Positions 1 to 8,738 of a stretch of DNA of 64,000 nt are shown one piece after another. The DNA comes from Burkholderia sp. MS389. Lineage in GTDB: Bacteria; Pseudomonadota; Gammaproteobacteria; Burkholderiales; Burkholderiaceae. Position 1 is the stretch's first letter; every line of letters starts with the position of its first letter. Both the position numbers and the translations under genes were made by a program. The stretch covers positions 1,364,001 to 1,428,000 of the forward strand of contig NZ_CP045995.1 in assembly GCF_016899425.1 (NCBI RefSeq), in the 5' to 3' direction. The notes beneath the pieces were generated by a model that was not told where the DNA came from, did no database searches, and saw nothing but the letters and a program-made list of their open reading frames with translations.

Positions 1-207
1 ACGGCGCGCGGCGGCGACCGCCTGCTGCACGTCGCGCTCGTCGGCTTCGGGCACGTGCGCGATCACGGCGCCGTCGGCCGGGTTCACGACATCGAGCTGG
101 CGGCCCGACGCGGCGTCGCTCCATTCGGCGCCGATCAGCATCTTCTTCGGCTTCGCGAGAAACGCACGCGTCGCGTCGAGCAGCGCAAAGGTTTCGTTCG
201 TCTCCAT
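1..207 (-). CDS. Aldehyde dehydrogenase, N-terminal part (cut by window edge)
   Basis: The 69 visible codons read METNETFALLDATRAFLAKP and continue with the typical opening of an NAD(P)-dependent aldehyde dehydrogenase: an entry strand (residues 24-30), then a VVNPADG motif and a helix beginning around DERDVQQAV. The catalytic Cys and Glu lie outside the window. The ATG at 207 is preceded by an AGGGAAACAGGAAC ribosome-binding region. It is the last visible gene of the aau operon, 33 bases after the second cytochrome gene. By family logic it would oxidise the aldehyde (such as phenylacetaldehyde) released by aromatic amine dehydrogenase. Substrate is inferred from context only. Confidence 0.8.
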   Translation of the reverse strand, partial: METNETFALLDATRAFLAKPKKMLIGAEWSDAASGRQLDVVNPADGAVIAHVPEADERDVQQAVAAARR

Positions 208-240
208 GTTCCTGTTTCCCTGATTCGTTGAGTGAGTCGG

Positions 241-780
241 TCAGTAGCGCTCCGTGACGCCGTCGATCCCGCGCGCCTGCAACGCGCGGACGAGCCCGGT
301 GCGCACGGTCGCGACGTCGGACAGCGCGGGGCGGCGATGCGCGGCGACTTCGGCGGCCGTATACGGCTTGAAGTCGCGCGGCAGCGCGTCGCGGTTCATC
401 GTCGTGAGCACCCAGTTCAGCACGTCGGCCAGCTCCCGATCCGACAGCGCCGAGTTAGACGCACCGGGCACGCGCATCACGTACTCGCGCCCGGCCGGCA
501 GATGCGTGAAATAGCCGAGCGAATTCGCGAGCGGCGGCACCTTGCCGGGAATGCCGCCGCCCGTCGCCGTATGGCAACCCATGCAGTTGAGCACCCAGTG
601 TTGCCGGGCAAGCGCGGCATCGGCCGCGCCGTCGGCCTGTGCGGGTGCGGACACGACGAACGCGCAGGCCGCGGCGCCCGACAGCAGCAGCCAGCACGAC
701 AGGCGACGCGGCAGGCCGCCGAACCGCGATGACGACGACGCGCACCGCGTGCCGTGCACGGACGCGCGCACGCCGTTCAC
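241..780 (-). CDS. Periplasmic monoheme cytochrome c of the aau operon
   Basis: A 179-residue protein with a hydrophobic export signal around residues 26-48 and one heme-binding CMGCH motif (C66, C69, H70), so it should be a periplasmic c-type cytochrome; a Met near residue 100 is the likely sixth ligand. The start is the GTG at 780, which forms a four-base GTGA overlap with the stop of the upstream cytochrome gene; this tight coupling decides the start, since no good ATG lies nearby. Its position suggests a role as electron acceptor or carrier for aromatic amine dehydrogenase. Known aau clusters (Alcaligenes faecalis) carry one small cytochrome gene; here there are two in tandem. Confidence 0.85.
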   Translation of the reverse strand: MNGVRASVHGTRCASSSSRFGGLPRRLSCWLLLSGAAACAFVVSAPAQADGAADAALARQHWVLNCMGCHTATGGGIPGKVPPLANSLGYFTHLPAGREYVMRVPGASNSALSDRELADVLNWVLTTMNRDALPRDFKPYTAAEVAAHRRPALSDVATVRTGLVRALQARGIDGVTERY

Positions 781-1277
781 AGGCCGAGCCCCTTGATCAC
801 CACCGCGCGCTGCGCGTGCACGGCCGTGCCGTCCATCTGCTTCGCGCGCGCCGCGCGGATATCGGCCGCGGTGAACGGCTTCGCGTCGCCGTGCTGCGCG
901 TTGAGGTCGAACACGACGTAGTTCAGCACGTGCGCGATGTCGTCGTCGCTCGCGCTGGCGAACGACGGCATCTTGAAGTTGTAGCGCTTGTCGTGCACCT
1001 CGATCTCGCCGAACATGCCGTGCAGCAGCGTCGCGATCAGCTGCGCCCGGCCGGCTTCCGCCGCCGCGTACTTGCCCGGGTACTCGGTCAGCGGCGGCGC
1101 CAGCCCGTCCTGCCCTTTTCCGCCCGCCTGATGACACACCGCGCACTGTGCGTCGAACAGGCTTTTTCCGGCCGGGTGATGCACGGCATCCTGTGCGCCG
1201 GCCGCGCCGGGTAATGCGAAGGTCCCCACGGCCGCCATGCATGCAACGACGATCCTTCCTGCCTGCTTCACTTTCAT
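777..1277 (-). CDS. Periplasmic monoheme cytochrome c next to aauA
   Basis: 166 residues with a clear signal peptide (cleavage likely after AGA at residue 28), a CAVCH heme motif at residues 45-49 and a KMPSF segment with M103 as probable axial ligand, which is the class I cytochrome c pattern. The ATG overlaps the aauA stop codon by four bases (ATGA), so translation is probably coupled to the light-chain gene. It matches the position of orf-2 of the A. faecalis aau cluster, which also encodes a small periplasmic monoheme cytochrome. Likely job: carrying electrons from the dehydrogenase, directly or through azurin, toward the terminal oxidase. Confidence 0.88.
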   Translation of the reverse strand: MKVKQAGRIVVACMAAVGTFALPGAAGAQDAVHHPAGKSLFDAQCAVCHQAGGKGQDGLAPPLTEYPGKYAAAEAGRAQLIATLLHGMFGEIEVHDKRYNFKMPSFASASDDDIAHVLNYVVFDLNAQHGDAKPFTAADIRAARAKQMDGTAVHAQRAVVIKGLGL

Positions 1278-1828
1278 TGCTTAGCCGCCCCTAGCAGAAC
1301 CGAAACCGAACAGTGGTAATTCGAATTACCGTTCGCCATGCACCAGTTGATGTCGTTGTTCAGCGACAGCTTGTACAGCGGCTTCTCGCGCTCGTTGCGG
1401 TTGCAGAAGCACTTGCCGCACGAGGTCTTGCCGCAGCAGTCGTTGTACGACACGATGTAGTCCGAACCGTCGTGCGGATTGCGGCAGGTGCCGATCCACG
1501 TGATCGGCGACGGCGTCGTGCCCGGCGGGCAACTGCTCGACGTGCCGCCGCAGCAGCTGCAAAGCCAGCCGTCGATCGCGCAGTATTTCCAGTAGTCGCA
1601 GCTCGTCGGGTCGTCGCTCGCGCCCGCCGCGGCGGCACCGGATGCACCCGGCGCCGCCGATGCCCCGGATGCCGCATCGGCCGCATACGCGGTGCGATCG
1701 ACGGGCAGCAGCGGCAGCAGCGCCGACCCCACCAGCACCTTGCCGAGCTTCGCCATCGCGCTGCGCCGCGAACTATGCTGCGCGACGCCGCGCGCCGACC
1801 GCTCGAACCATGAATCAAACACGCCCAT
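1274..1828 (-). CDS. aauA: Aromatic amine dehydrogenase, TTQ-bearing light chain
   Basis: This is the small subunit that carries the tryptophan tryptophylquinone (TTQ) cofactor made from two of its own Trp residues. Counted from the ATG at 1828 (184 aa, GGAG about 10 bases upstream) the cofactor pair is W111 and W162, spaced 51 apart as in methylamine dehydrogenase (W57/W108). D130 matches the catalytic base and D86 the second conserved Asp. A dense set of Cys residues (CSCCGG, DCCGK, CGKCFC) fits the six-disulfide light chain. The N terminus carries a twin-arginine signal (SRRSAMAKLG), as in other TTQ light chains. Core motifs (CDYWKYCAIDG, TPSPITWIGTC, NPHDG) resemble aromatic amine dehydrogenase more than Paracoccus methylamine dehydrogenase. 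An upstream in-frame TTG at 1843 is a less likely start. Confidence 0.9.
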   Translation of the reverse strand: MGVFDSWFERSARGVAQHSSRRSAMAKLGKVLVGSALLPLLPVDRTAYAADAASGASAAPGASGAAAAGASDDPTSCDYWKYCAIDGWLCSCCGGTSSSCPPGTTPSPITWIGTCRNPHDGSDYIVSYNDCCGKTSCGKCFCNRNEREKPLYKLSLNNDINWCMANGNSNYHCSVSVLLGAAKQ

Positions 1829-1867
1829 GTCGTCGTTCTCCAATGACGTTGAAAAAGGTCCGGCCGG

Positions 1868-2503
1868 TCATGCGTGCTGCGCGTGCGCGTCGTGCGCATC
1901 GTGGCTGTGATCGCCGTGCACGAACTGCTGCAGCGACGCGACGCCGCGCTCCTTCGCCTCGAACAGGCTCTCGAGGTGCTCGCGCGTGTTGACGAGCCCC
2001 TTCGCGCGCACGGCGCCCGTTTCGTCGAGCAGCACCGCATACGGCAGCTTGCCGATCTGGTACGCAAGGCCGAGCTCCTGCGACAGCACGTACGGGAAGC
2101 GCCCGAGGTCGTGCTTTCGCGCGAAGCGCGCATGTTCGTCGGCATCGCCGTCGCTCGCGAGCACGATGTTCACCGGCGTCGCCTCGCTGGCCTGCAGCGA
2201 CGGCAGCAGCGGCAGCAGCTTCTTGCAGACCGGGCACGTCGGCGACAGGAAGAACAGCAGCGTCGCCTTGCCCGCTGCATCGATGCCGCCGACTTTCACG
2301 TGCGAGCCGCGAAGGTCGGTCAGTTCGAACGTCGGCGCGATCGTGCCGACCGCCGGCCCCTTGTCGATCATCAGCGCGCCGGCCGGCATGATGCGTTCGT
2401 ACAGGATGCCGATCTGGCGCACCAGCGCGAGGCAGATCGCGCCGAGCGCGAGGACGGCCACCCACAACAGGGCGGTGGAAACGGTAAGAGCGGTTTGCAT
2501 CAT
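1868..2503 (-). CDS. aauD: Amine dehydrogenase maturation protein MauD/AauD (thioredoxin-like)
   Basis: 211 residues: one N-terminal membrane anchor (residues 5-28), then a periplasmic thioredoxin-fold domain with a CPVC active site at C90-C93, and a His/Asp-rich tail ending HAQHA. MauD proteins help form or isomerise the six disulfides of the TTQ light chain in the periplasm. The start is an ATG at 2503 overlapping the aauE stop (ATGA), and the gene ends 39 bases before the aauA start. The tail could bind a metal, but this is only a composition-based guess. Confidence 0.9.
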   Translation of the reverse strand: MMQTALTVSTALLWVAVLALGAICLALVRQIGILYERIMPAGALMIDKGPAVGTIAPTFELTDLRGSHVKVGGIDAAGKATLLFFLSPTCPVCKKLLPLLPSLQASEATPVNIVLASDGDADEHARFARKHDLGRFPYVLSQELGLAYQIGKLPYAVLLDETGAVRAKGLVNTREHLESLFEAKERGVASLQQFVHGDHSHDAHDAHAQHA

Positions 2504-3054
2504 GAATTCCTCAGATGAGAAAGGCGCGGGACGTTGGCGAGCAGCACGTCGACGGTAAGCAGCGCGCAGACGATCAGCAGCACGGAGAAGAACAGCGTCA
2601 GGTAGTCGAACCACACGACGGCGCGCGTGCCCGGCTCGACGAACGCGGTCGCGGCCAGCGCGACGAGCAACAGCACGCGGCCGACATGGAGCCAGCCGAT
2701 GCCGCGCGGCGCGTCCGCACGGGCGGCGGTGAAGCCGGAACAGCCGCAGTCGATGTCGGTGTGGCCGCGCAGCAGGTTGATCGCGAGGCCGGCCGCGAAC
2801 GCCAGGAGCAACGCGATCAGGCCGGTCGCGCCGGCCGCGCGCGTGTCGGGAAACAGCAGCGCCACGGCGGCGACGACTTCCGCGAGCGGAATCGCGAACG
2901 CGACGGGCGCGGTCAGCGCATCGGACAGCAGCCGGTAGCCGGCGAGCGCGTGGCGAAACGCGGCGGGGCGGCGCATCTTCGCGAAGGCGCCGAGCAGCAC
3001 GACGGCGGCCGCGCCGGCCTGCGCGCTGGTGGCGAGTACGGGATCGACGGTCAT
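2500..3054 (-). CDS. aauE: Amine dehydrogenase accessory membrane protein MauE/AauE
   Basis: 184 residues with about four to five hydrophobic segments and a DIDCGCSGF motif between them, characteristic of the MauE/DoxX-like membrane family. MauE works with MauD in exporting or folding the light chain; its loop cysteines probably pass redox equivalents to MauD. The gene sits 7 bases after aauB and overlaps aauD by four bases, so the order aauB-E-D-A matches the known aau and mau clusters. Confidence 0.88.
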   Translation of the reverse strand: MTVDPVLATSAQAGAAAVVLLGAFAKMRRPAAFRHALAGYRLLSDALTAPVAFAIPLAEVVAAVALLFPDTRAAGATGLIALLLAFAAGLAINLLRGHTDIDCGCSGFTAARADAPRGIGWLHVGRVLLLVALAATAFVEPGTRAVVWFDYLTLFFSVLLIVCALLTVDVLLANVPRLSHLRNS

Positions 3055-3061
3055 CGCGGCC

Positions 3062-4219
3062 TCACGGGTTGACGAGCAGCGACGACGTATTGCCGATCTG
3101 CTTCTCGACGTGCCGCAGCGTGCCGGTACGCGCGTCCATCACGACGAGATCGGAGGTCGCCGTCAGCCCGTAGAACAGCGGCTTGTCGTCCTCGCTGATC
3201 TGGATCGACACGAGCGGCTCGACCTTCAGCTGCGCGAGATCCCAGCGCGCAACGCGCTGCTTCGTCTTCAGGTCGTACACCCACACCTGCGTGCCGGGAT
3301 CCTTGTGCGAGCCGTCGGCGCCCTTGTGCATCAGCACGTAGTAACGGTGCTGCTTCGCGTGCACGGCCGTCTGCTGCAGGCCGCCCGGACGCCAGCCTTC
3401 GGCGCGCTCGGCGTCCGTCAGCAGTGGCCACGGCGTGCCGAACGCCGGCTTGTCGCCGCTGAAATCGGCGCTGCGCACGGTGCCGCCGTACGTGGTGAAC
3501 AGATAGCCGTCGTTGTACCGCGACGCGTTCACGAACGCCGGATCCTTGTCGACGTCGATGAACGCGTCCGACATCGTGCGCTTCGTTTCCTTGCCGTTCG
3601 CGTCGAGCGTGACGGTCAGCGCCTTGCCGCTTTCGCACAGCGCGGTGAAGCGGTCGTTGCCCGACGGATACGCGAGCACGCACGCAGCCATGTCGATCTC
3701 CGACAGCACCTGCTTCGAGACGGCGTCGATCACCGTCACCGACGCGGCCGGCGTGACGTTCGCGACGTACAGCCGCTTGCCGTCGGCGCTGAACGCGGTG
3801 TTGTACGGCGACGGCACATGTTGCCCGTGCTTCGCCGGAATCACGATCTCGCCCGCGTGATCGAGCGTCGTGTTGTCGATCATCTCGACGACGTCGGTGC
3901 GCGTGCCGTGCGAGCCGCGCGAGAAATAGGTCGTCGCGACGAAGCTCGTCTTGCGGTCGGGCGAGATCGCGAAGCCGGGGGCGAAGCCGCCGTCGATCTG
4001 GCCGAGCAGCTTCTTCGCATCCGCGTCGTACACGTGGATGCGCCCGTCGGTCATCGACGGCATCGAGATGTCGACGACATAGACCTCGTGCGGATGCCAC
4101 GGCGGCATCTTCTGCACGACCAGCTCTTCGGGTTTTTCCGTCGCGTTCGCGCTGCCGGCCGATGCCGCCGCCAACGCCAGCGTCGCCGCGAGCGCCGCGG
4201 TTCGTCGCCTTGTCCTCAT
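3062..4219 (-). CDS. aauB: Aromatic amine dehydrogenase heavy chain
   Basis: 385 residues with a Sec signal peptide (about residues 1-26, ending GSANA) and a mature domain made of repeated beta-propeller blades (for example LYVANVTPAASVTVIDAVS, YVLMHKGADG, QVWVYDLKT), as expected for the seven-bladed heavy chain of TTQ amine dehydrogenases. It assembles with AauA into the periplasmic alpha2beta2 enzyme that oxidises amines such as tyramine or phenylethylamine to aldehydes. GGAGG lies four bases before the ATG. It is the first gene of the operon, facing the AraC regulator across a 241-base divergent spacer that should hold the promoter. The aromatic preference rests on the light chain sequence and on the absence of mauF and mauG nearby. 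Confidence 0.88.
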   Translation of the reverse strand: MRTRRRTAALAATLALAAASAGSANATEKPEELVVQKMPPWHPHEVYVVDISMPSMTDGRIHVYDADAKKLLGQIDGGFAPGFAISPDRKTSFVATTYFSRGSHGTRTDVVEMIDNTTLDHAGEIVIPAKHGQHVPSPYNTAFSADGKRLYVANVTPAASVTVIDAVSKQVLSEIDMAACVLAYPSGNDRFTALCESGKALTVTLDANGKETKRTMSDAFIDVDKDPAFVNASRYNDGYLFTTYGGTVRSADFSGDKPAFGTPWPLLTDAERAEGWRPGGLQQTAVHAKQHRYYVLMHKGADGSHKDPGTQVWVYDLKTKQRVARWDLAQLKVEPLVSIQISEDDKPLFYGLTATSDLVVMDARTGTLRHVEKQIGNTSSLLVNP

Positions 4220-4460
4220 GCCGCCTCCAGTGGGGAATTCACGTTATGTGGGGCGACTGTAGTTCGACAATAAATCCCGTCAGCACCCGGACCGGCAACG
4301 CGTACGTGCCGATTCGGGATATTGGAAATGCGCGTGAAAGCCTCGCTGTACCGCCCCTTCCGACCCTCTGAAACATGCACACGGAATAGCGCTGCCCCGT
4401 ATTGCGCCGACTATTCGGTCGGTTTAATCTTGCGCGGTTCGAACGATCGCCGGAGGGGCC

Positions 4461-5423
4461 GTGCTCGCGTTTCATCAGAGGTTCGACGACGCAGACCGAC
4501 ATGCCGAGGCGCTGCGCGGCTGGAATCAGCGTTACGACCAGATCGGGTCCGGCGCGTATCGCAGCGCGGTCAAAAACGCGGTGTTCGACGGCGCGCAACT
4601 GTTCCAGGAAGCGGCGAACGTGCGCATCATCCAGCGCGGATGTTTGCCGCACGGCCATACGGTGTTCGGCATGCCGCTCACCGGCTCGGGCACCTTCGCG
4701 TTCGGCGATGCGCGCCTCGAGCGCGGCACGATCGTGATGGCGCGCGGCGGCGCGCCGTTCGAACTCCATTCACCCGACGACATGTCGCTGATCGGCGTGG
4801 TTGTCGAACCCGAATTGATGCAGCAGATCGAGGATGCGGCCGACGTGCGGCTGGACGCACGCGCGCTGCGGCGCGGCGTCGTCGAGGTGCCGGTCGCCGC
4901 GCGCGACCGTGCGAGCATGCAGCTCGCGACGCTGCTCGAACGCGTGCTGTCGGCGCCCGATGCGTTCGACGCGGCGCCCGCGCAACACGCGCTGCGCGCC
5001 GACGTCGGCAACGTGCTCGTCGATCTCCTCACGTACCGGATGCCCGAGCCGTCGAACCGGCTCACGCATGCCTGTCACGCCGACATCGTGCGCCGCGTGC
5101 ACGACTACGTGATCGAGCACCCGGAAGCGCCCGTCGACATCCTGAGCCTGTGCACGCAACTGCGCGTGAGCCGGCGCACGATGCAGAACAGCTTTCAGTC
5201 GGTCGTCCAGACGAGCCCGCTCAACTACACGCGCGCGCTGCGCCTCGCGCAGGTCCGACGCCTGCTGCTCGACACGCGGCAATCGGACCTGCCGATCAGC
5301 GAAGCGGCCGCACGCTGGGGCTTCATGCATCTCGGGCATTTCGCGAACGCGTACAAGGCCCAATTCGGCGAATTGCCGTCGACGACGGCGCGCCGCACGG
5401 TGAGTGGTGCAAAAACGCGCTGA
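4461..5423 (+). CDS. AraC-family regulator, probably of the aau operon
   Basis: 320 residues with a C-terminal AraC/XylS double helix-turn-helix (about 210-315; first helix-turn-helix near LRVSRRTMQNSFQ, second near PISEAAARWGF). The N-terminal sensor half and the RALRLAQVRRLL linker resemble EutR/FeaR-type activators of amine catabolism. The start is GTG at 4461 with a strong GGAGGGG about 3-9 bases upstream. It is divergently transcribed from aauB, so activation of amine oxidation in response to an aromatic amine or its aldehyde is the natural reading. That target is inferred from position. Confidence 0.85.
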   Translation: MLAFHQRFDDADRHAEALRGWNQRYDQIGSGAYRSAVKNAVFDGAQLFQEAANVRIIQRGCLPHGHTVFGMPLTGSGTFAFGDARLERGTIVMARGGAPFELHSPDDMSLIGVVVEPELMQQIEDAADVRLDARALRRGVVEVPVAARDRASMQLATLLERVLSAPDAFDAAPAQHALRADVGNVLVDLLTYRMPEPSNRLTHACHADIVRRVHDYVIEHPEAPVDILSLCTQLRVSRRTMQNSFQSVVQTSPLNYTRALRLAQVRRLLLDTRQSDLPISEAAARWGFMHLGHFANAYKAQFGELPSTTARRTVSGAKTR

Positions 5424-5524
5424 GCGCCGGCAAAAAACCGCGATAATCCCGGCTTGAACGTTCGGCGCACTGCGCGCCGGCCCGCGCGGTGCGCAGCGCC
5501 CCCCTGCTTCCACCCCACGCCCCG

Positions 5525-6469
5525 ATGCCCGAGGATTTCCACTTCCTGCTGCTGCCCGGCTTCTCCGCGCTCGGCTTCATGTCCGCGGTCGAGCCGCTGC
5601 GCGTCGCGAACCGCTTTCGCACCGAGCTGTATCGCTGGCACGTGATCAGCGCGGACGGCGCGCCCGTCGCCGCGAGCAACGGCATTCCGGTCGCCGCCGA
5701 AGCCGCGTGCGCGGACGTCCCGCAGGTCGATACGGTGTTCGTCGTCGCCGGCTTCGATCCGCTCGTGTGCTACACGCGCACGCTCGGCGACTGGCTGCGC
5801 CGCCAGCACCGGCACGGCGCCACGCTCGGCGGCATCGATACGGGCAGCTTCGTGCTCGCGGAGGCCGGGCTGTTCGACGCGTCGCAATCGCTCACGCTGC
5901 ACTGGGAAGCGCTGGCCGCGTTCCGCGAGCGCTATCCCGGCCTGAACGCGACGCAGGAGCTGTTCGAGATCGACGACCGGCGCATCACGTGCGCGGGCGG
6001 CACCGCGTCGATCGACATGATGCTCGACCTGATCGGCCGCCGGCACGGCGCCGATCTCGCGGCCGCAATCTCCGAGCAGTTCGTCGTCAGCCGCATCCGG
6101 CAGCGCTCGGACAGCCAGCGGCTCGAGATCGCCGCGCGCTACGGCGTGCACAACCGCAAGCTGATCCAGGTGATCGGCACGATGCAGCGGCACATGGAGA
6201 ACCCGCTCGGCTCCGACGCGCTCGCGCAGGAGGTGTCGATCACGCGGCGCCAGCTCGAACGGCTGTTCAGCGCGACGCTGAACGACACGCCGACGCACTT
6301 CTACCTGAACCTGCGCCTCGATCGCGCACGCGAACTGCTGCAGCAGACCGACATGAGCATCACGTCGGTGTGCGTCGCGTGCGGCTTCGAATCGCCGTCG
6401 CATTTCTCGCGCACCTATCGCGCACGATTCGGAATGAGCCCGCGCAGCGACCGGCGGGCGACGCGCTGA
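5525..6469 (+). CDS. GlxA-type transcriptional regulator (DJ-1/PfpI plus AraC domains)
   Basis: About 314 residues: an amidotransferase-like DJ-1/PfpI domain (about 1-190) followed by an AraC helix-turn-helix domain (about 215-310, ending near ACGFESPSHFSRTYRARFG). At the nucleophile elbow the sequence is GIDTGSFVLA, with Asp where catalytic relatives have Cys, so it is a binding rather than catalytic domain. Paralogues of this type include GbdR and CdhR. No ribosome-binding site separates the ATG at 5525 from an upstream in-frame GTG at 5489; I chose the ATG because the conserved domain begins right after it. Targets are unknown; it may act on the nearby aau genes or elsewhere. Confidence 0.82.
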   Translation: MPEDFHFLLLPGFSALGFMSAVEPLRVANRFRTELYRWHVISADGAPVAASNGIPVAAEAACADVPQVDTVFVVAGFDPLVCYTRTLGDWLRRQHRHGATLGGIDTGSFVLAEAGLFDASQSLTLHWEALAAFRERYPGLNATQELFEIDDRRITCAGGTASIDMMLDLIGRRHGADLAAAISEQFVVSRIRQRSDSQRLEIAARYGVHNRKLIQVIGTMQRHMENPLGSDALAQEVSITRRQLERLFSATLNDTPTHFYLNLRLDRARELLQQTDMSITSVCVACGFESPSHFSRTYRARFGMSPRSDRRATR

Positions 6470-6946
6470 TCGTCTCGGCTTTTGATCACAATCCGGCGCG
6501 GTATTGCGCGTTCCGGCGGCGTTTCCGTCCGTTCGCTGAACAATGTCGGCAACTGGTCGACGAACCGAAGCGGTCGTCGAAAATAATCTGGAATGTCGTT
6601 GAAAATATTCTGTAACATACCAAAAAAAGTTAGATAGGCAGCCTAACGATACGCCTGCTTCATCTCGCGCGCGTCGTGCCACGCAGGCTGCCCACCGATA
6701 TCACGATCGATCCGAGGGGTATGACATGACGATGCTCGATTCGCCGTCGCCGCACCTGCCTGCCGTTCGCTTCTTCTCCGCTTCGCCTGCCCGCTTCTTT
6801 TCGACCTGACATTTAGAGCTCCTTAGTCAGTCGACATTCCCACACCGCTTCGCCGCACCGGTCCCATCGAACCGGCGCGCGGGCCGTGTCGTGCCTGCTC
6901 GCCACGAGCGCGCGGGCGTGTCCAACCGTTGAGATGAGGATCACGT
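6470..6946. other. Intergenic region upstream of zmpB
   Basis: 477 bases without a convincing gene. It contains a locally AT-rich stretch (about 6590-6635, GAAAATATTCTGTAAC and a run of seven A) that could be a promoter. A 27-codon ORF (6726-6809) with two RFF repeats has no supporting evidence. GAGGA lies six bases before the zmpB ATG at the right edge. Confidence 0.5.
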
Positions 6947-8659
6947 ATGCAGACATCACGCAAAGCATTGCCGCTCGCCCTGGGTCTCGTGCTCGGTTTC
7001 GGCATCGTCGGCGGCACCCAGGCCGATACGAAAGTGCCGAATCCGCAGGCCGCGAGCCTGCGCGAAAGCCTGACGCGCGGCGTCGCGCCGCCGGCCGCGA
7101 AGGCCGACACGGCCGCCGGGCAATTCCGCGCGGACGGCGTCGCCGTCACGCTGTACAACCCGGCCTATCGCGTCAAGAAAGCTGCCGCGACGCCCGCCGC
7201 CACCGCGCGCGACTTCGTCGCGTCGCAGGCGGCGCAGCTCGGGCTCGACGCGGCCGCGCTCGCGAGCCTCGTCGTCACGTCGGAGCGCAACGACGCCGAC
7301 TTCACCGTCGTGCGCCTGCAGCAGCAGGCCGCCGGGCTGCCCGTGTACGGCAGCGACATCGCGGTGACCGTCGCGAAGGACGGCCGCATCCTGTACGTCG
7401 CGAGCAACACGATCAACGGCGTGGTCGCGACGACGCGCAAGTCGCAGGCCGTCGACCAGCAGCAGGCGCTCGACCGCGCCCGCGCGTATCTCGGCGTGAG
7501 CGGCTTCACGCATCTCGACGCGCAGCTCGTCGCGTTCGTCGACAAGGCCGGCACGCACGCCGCGTGGAAGGTGCGCGGCCGTCCGCAGGACGGCCCGAAA
7601 GGCGACTGGGAACTGCTGATCGACTCGGCAAGCGGCGAAGTGCTGCGCGCGGAGGACAAGGCGTTCTACGCGACCGACGGCACCGGCTTCGTGTTCCGCC
7701 CCGATCCGCTGTCGCCGACGAAAAGCAGCTACGGCAGCACCGGCTACAAGGACAGCAACGACGCCGATTCGACGCAGCTCGCGGCCGCGCGCGTGCGCGT
7801 GACGCTGAAGGATCTCGCGCAGTCGGGCACGCGCTACACGCTGACGGGCCCGTACGCGTCGTGCATCGATTTCGATGCGCCGCTCGACAAGGCCTGCCCG
7901 TCGCAGTCCACGCCCGCGTTCGAGTTCACGCGCGGCAACCTGTATTTCGAGGCCGTGAACGTGTACTACCACATCGACACGTTCCTGCGCTACGTGAACC
8001 AGACGCTCGGCATCAAGGCGCTGCCGTACCAGTACACGGGCGGCGTGCAGTACGACCCGCACGGCGAATCGGGCGACGACAACTCGTCGTATTCGTCGAG
8101 CAGCGGCCGGCTGACGTTCGGGCAAGGCGGCGTCGACGACGCGGAAGACGCGGACGTCGTGATCCACGAACTCGGCCACGGCATCCACGACTGGGTCACC
8201 AACGGCGGCCTGTCGCAACAGGAAGGCTTGTCGGAAGGCACCGGCGACTATCTCGCCGCCGCGTACAGCCGCGACTTCAACCAGTGGAGCCCGTCGGATG
8301 CGCAGTATCACTGGGTCTACAACTGGGACGGTCACAACGAGTTCTGGGGCGGCCGCGTGACCAACTGGAACGTCGGGCGCACCTACGCGCAGGCGCGCGG
8401 CGCGGAGATCCACACGGCCGGCCAGTACTGGGCGTCGTGCAACCTCGTCGCGCGCGACGCGATCGGCGCGCAGGCGATGGACAAGGCGTTCCTGAAGGGG
8501 CTGTCGATGACCAACAGCTCGACCAACCAGAAGGCCGCCGCGCAGGCCGTGCTGACGGCTGCCTCCGCGCTCGGCTACAGCAGCGCGCAGCTCACCGCGA
8601 TCGGCAACGCGTACAACAAGAGCTGCACGTACGGCGTGACCGTTCCGCAGAAGTCGTAA
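6947..8659 (+). CDS. zmpB: Secreted zinc metalloprotease ZmpB
   Basis: A 570-residue preproenzyme: signal peptide (about 1-26), a long FTP/PepSY-like propeptide to roughly residue 220-230, then the catalytic domain. The zinc motif is H407-E408-x-x-H411 (HELGH), followed by EGLSEGTGDY, which supplies the third (Glu) ligand in the thermolysin-like pattern. Length (about 63 kDa) and architecture agree with ZmpB of B. cenocepacia, a type II-secreted broad-specificity protease that degrades host proteins and contributes to virulence. The start has GAGGA at six bases. A hairpin of perfect 9-base arms follows the stop (8663-8698) but lacks a T-run. Confidence 0.85.
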   Translation: MQTSRKALPLALGLVLGFGIVGGTQADTKVPNPQAASLRESLTRGVAPPAAKADTAAGQFRADGVAVTLYNPAYRVKKAAATPAATARDFVASQAAQLGLDAAALASLVVTSERNDADFTVVRLQQQAAGLPVYGSDIAVTVAKDGRILYVASNTINGVVATTRKSQAVDQQQALDRARAYLGVSGFTHLDAQLVAFVDKAGTHAAWKVRGRPQDGPKGDWELLIDSASGEVLRAEDKAFYATDGTGFVFRPDPLSPTKSSYGSTGYKDSNDADSTQLAAARVRVTLKDLAQSGTRYTLTGPYASCIDFDAPLDKACPSQSTPAFEFTRGNLYFEAVNVYYHIDTFLRYVNQTLGIKALPYQYTGGVQYDPHGESGDDNSSYSSSSGRLTFGQGGVDDAEDADVVIHELGHGIHDWVTNGGLSQQEGLSEGTGDYLAAAYSRDFNQWSPSDAQYHWVYNWDGHNEFWGGRVTNWNVGRTYAQARGAEIHTAGQYWASCNLVARDAIGAQAMDKAFLKGLSMTNSSTNQKAAAQAVLTAASALGYSSAQLTAIGNAYNKSCTYGVTVPQKS

Positions 8660-8738
8660 TACCGCCGCAGGCGGGCGCGCGTCGCACGACCTGCGGCGCG
8701 CTCCCTTCATCGACATCGCCATCCTCACGAGATCGAAC

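Noticed and set aside
6726..6809. 27-codon ORF with RFFSASPARFFS upstream of zmpB
   Set aside because: The repeated RFF is curious, but there is no strong ribosome-binding site, no homologue I recall, and it ends 137 bases before zmpB. It cannot be supported as a leader peptide.
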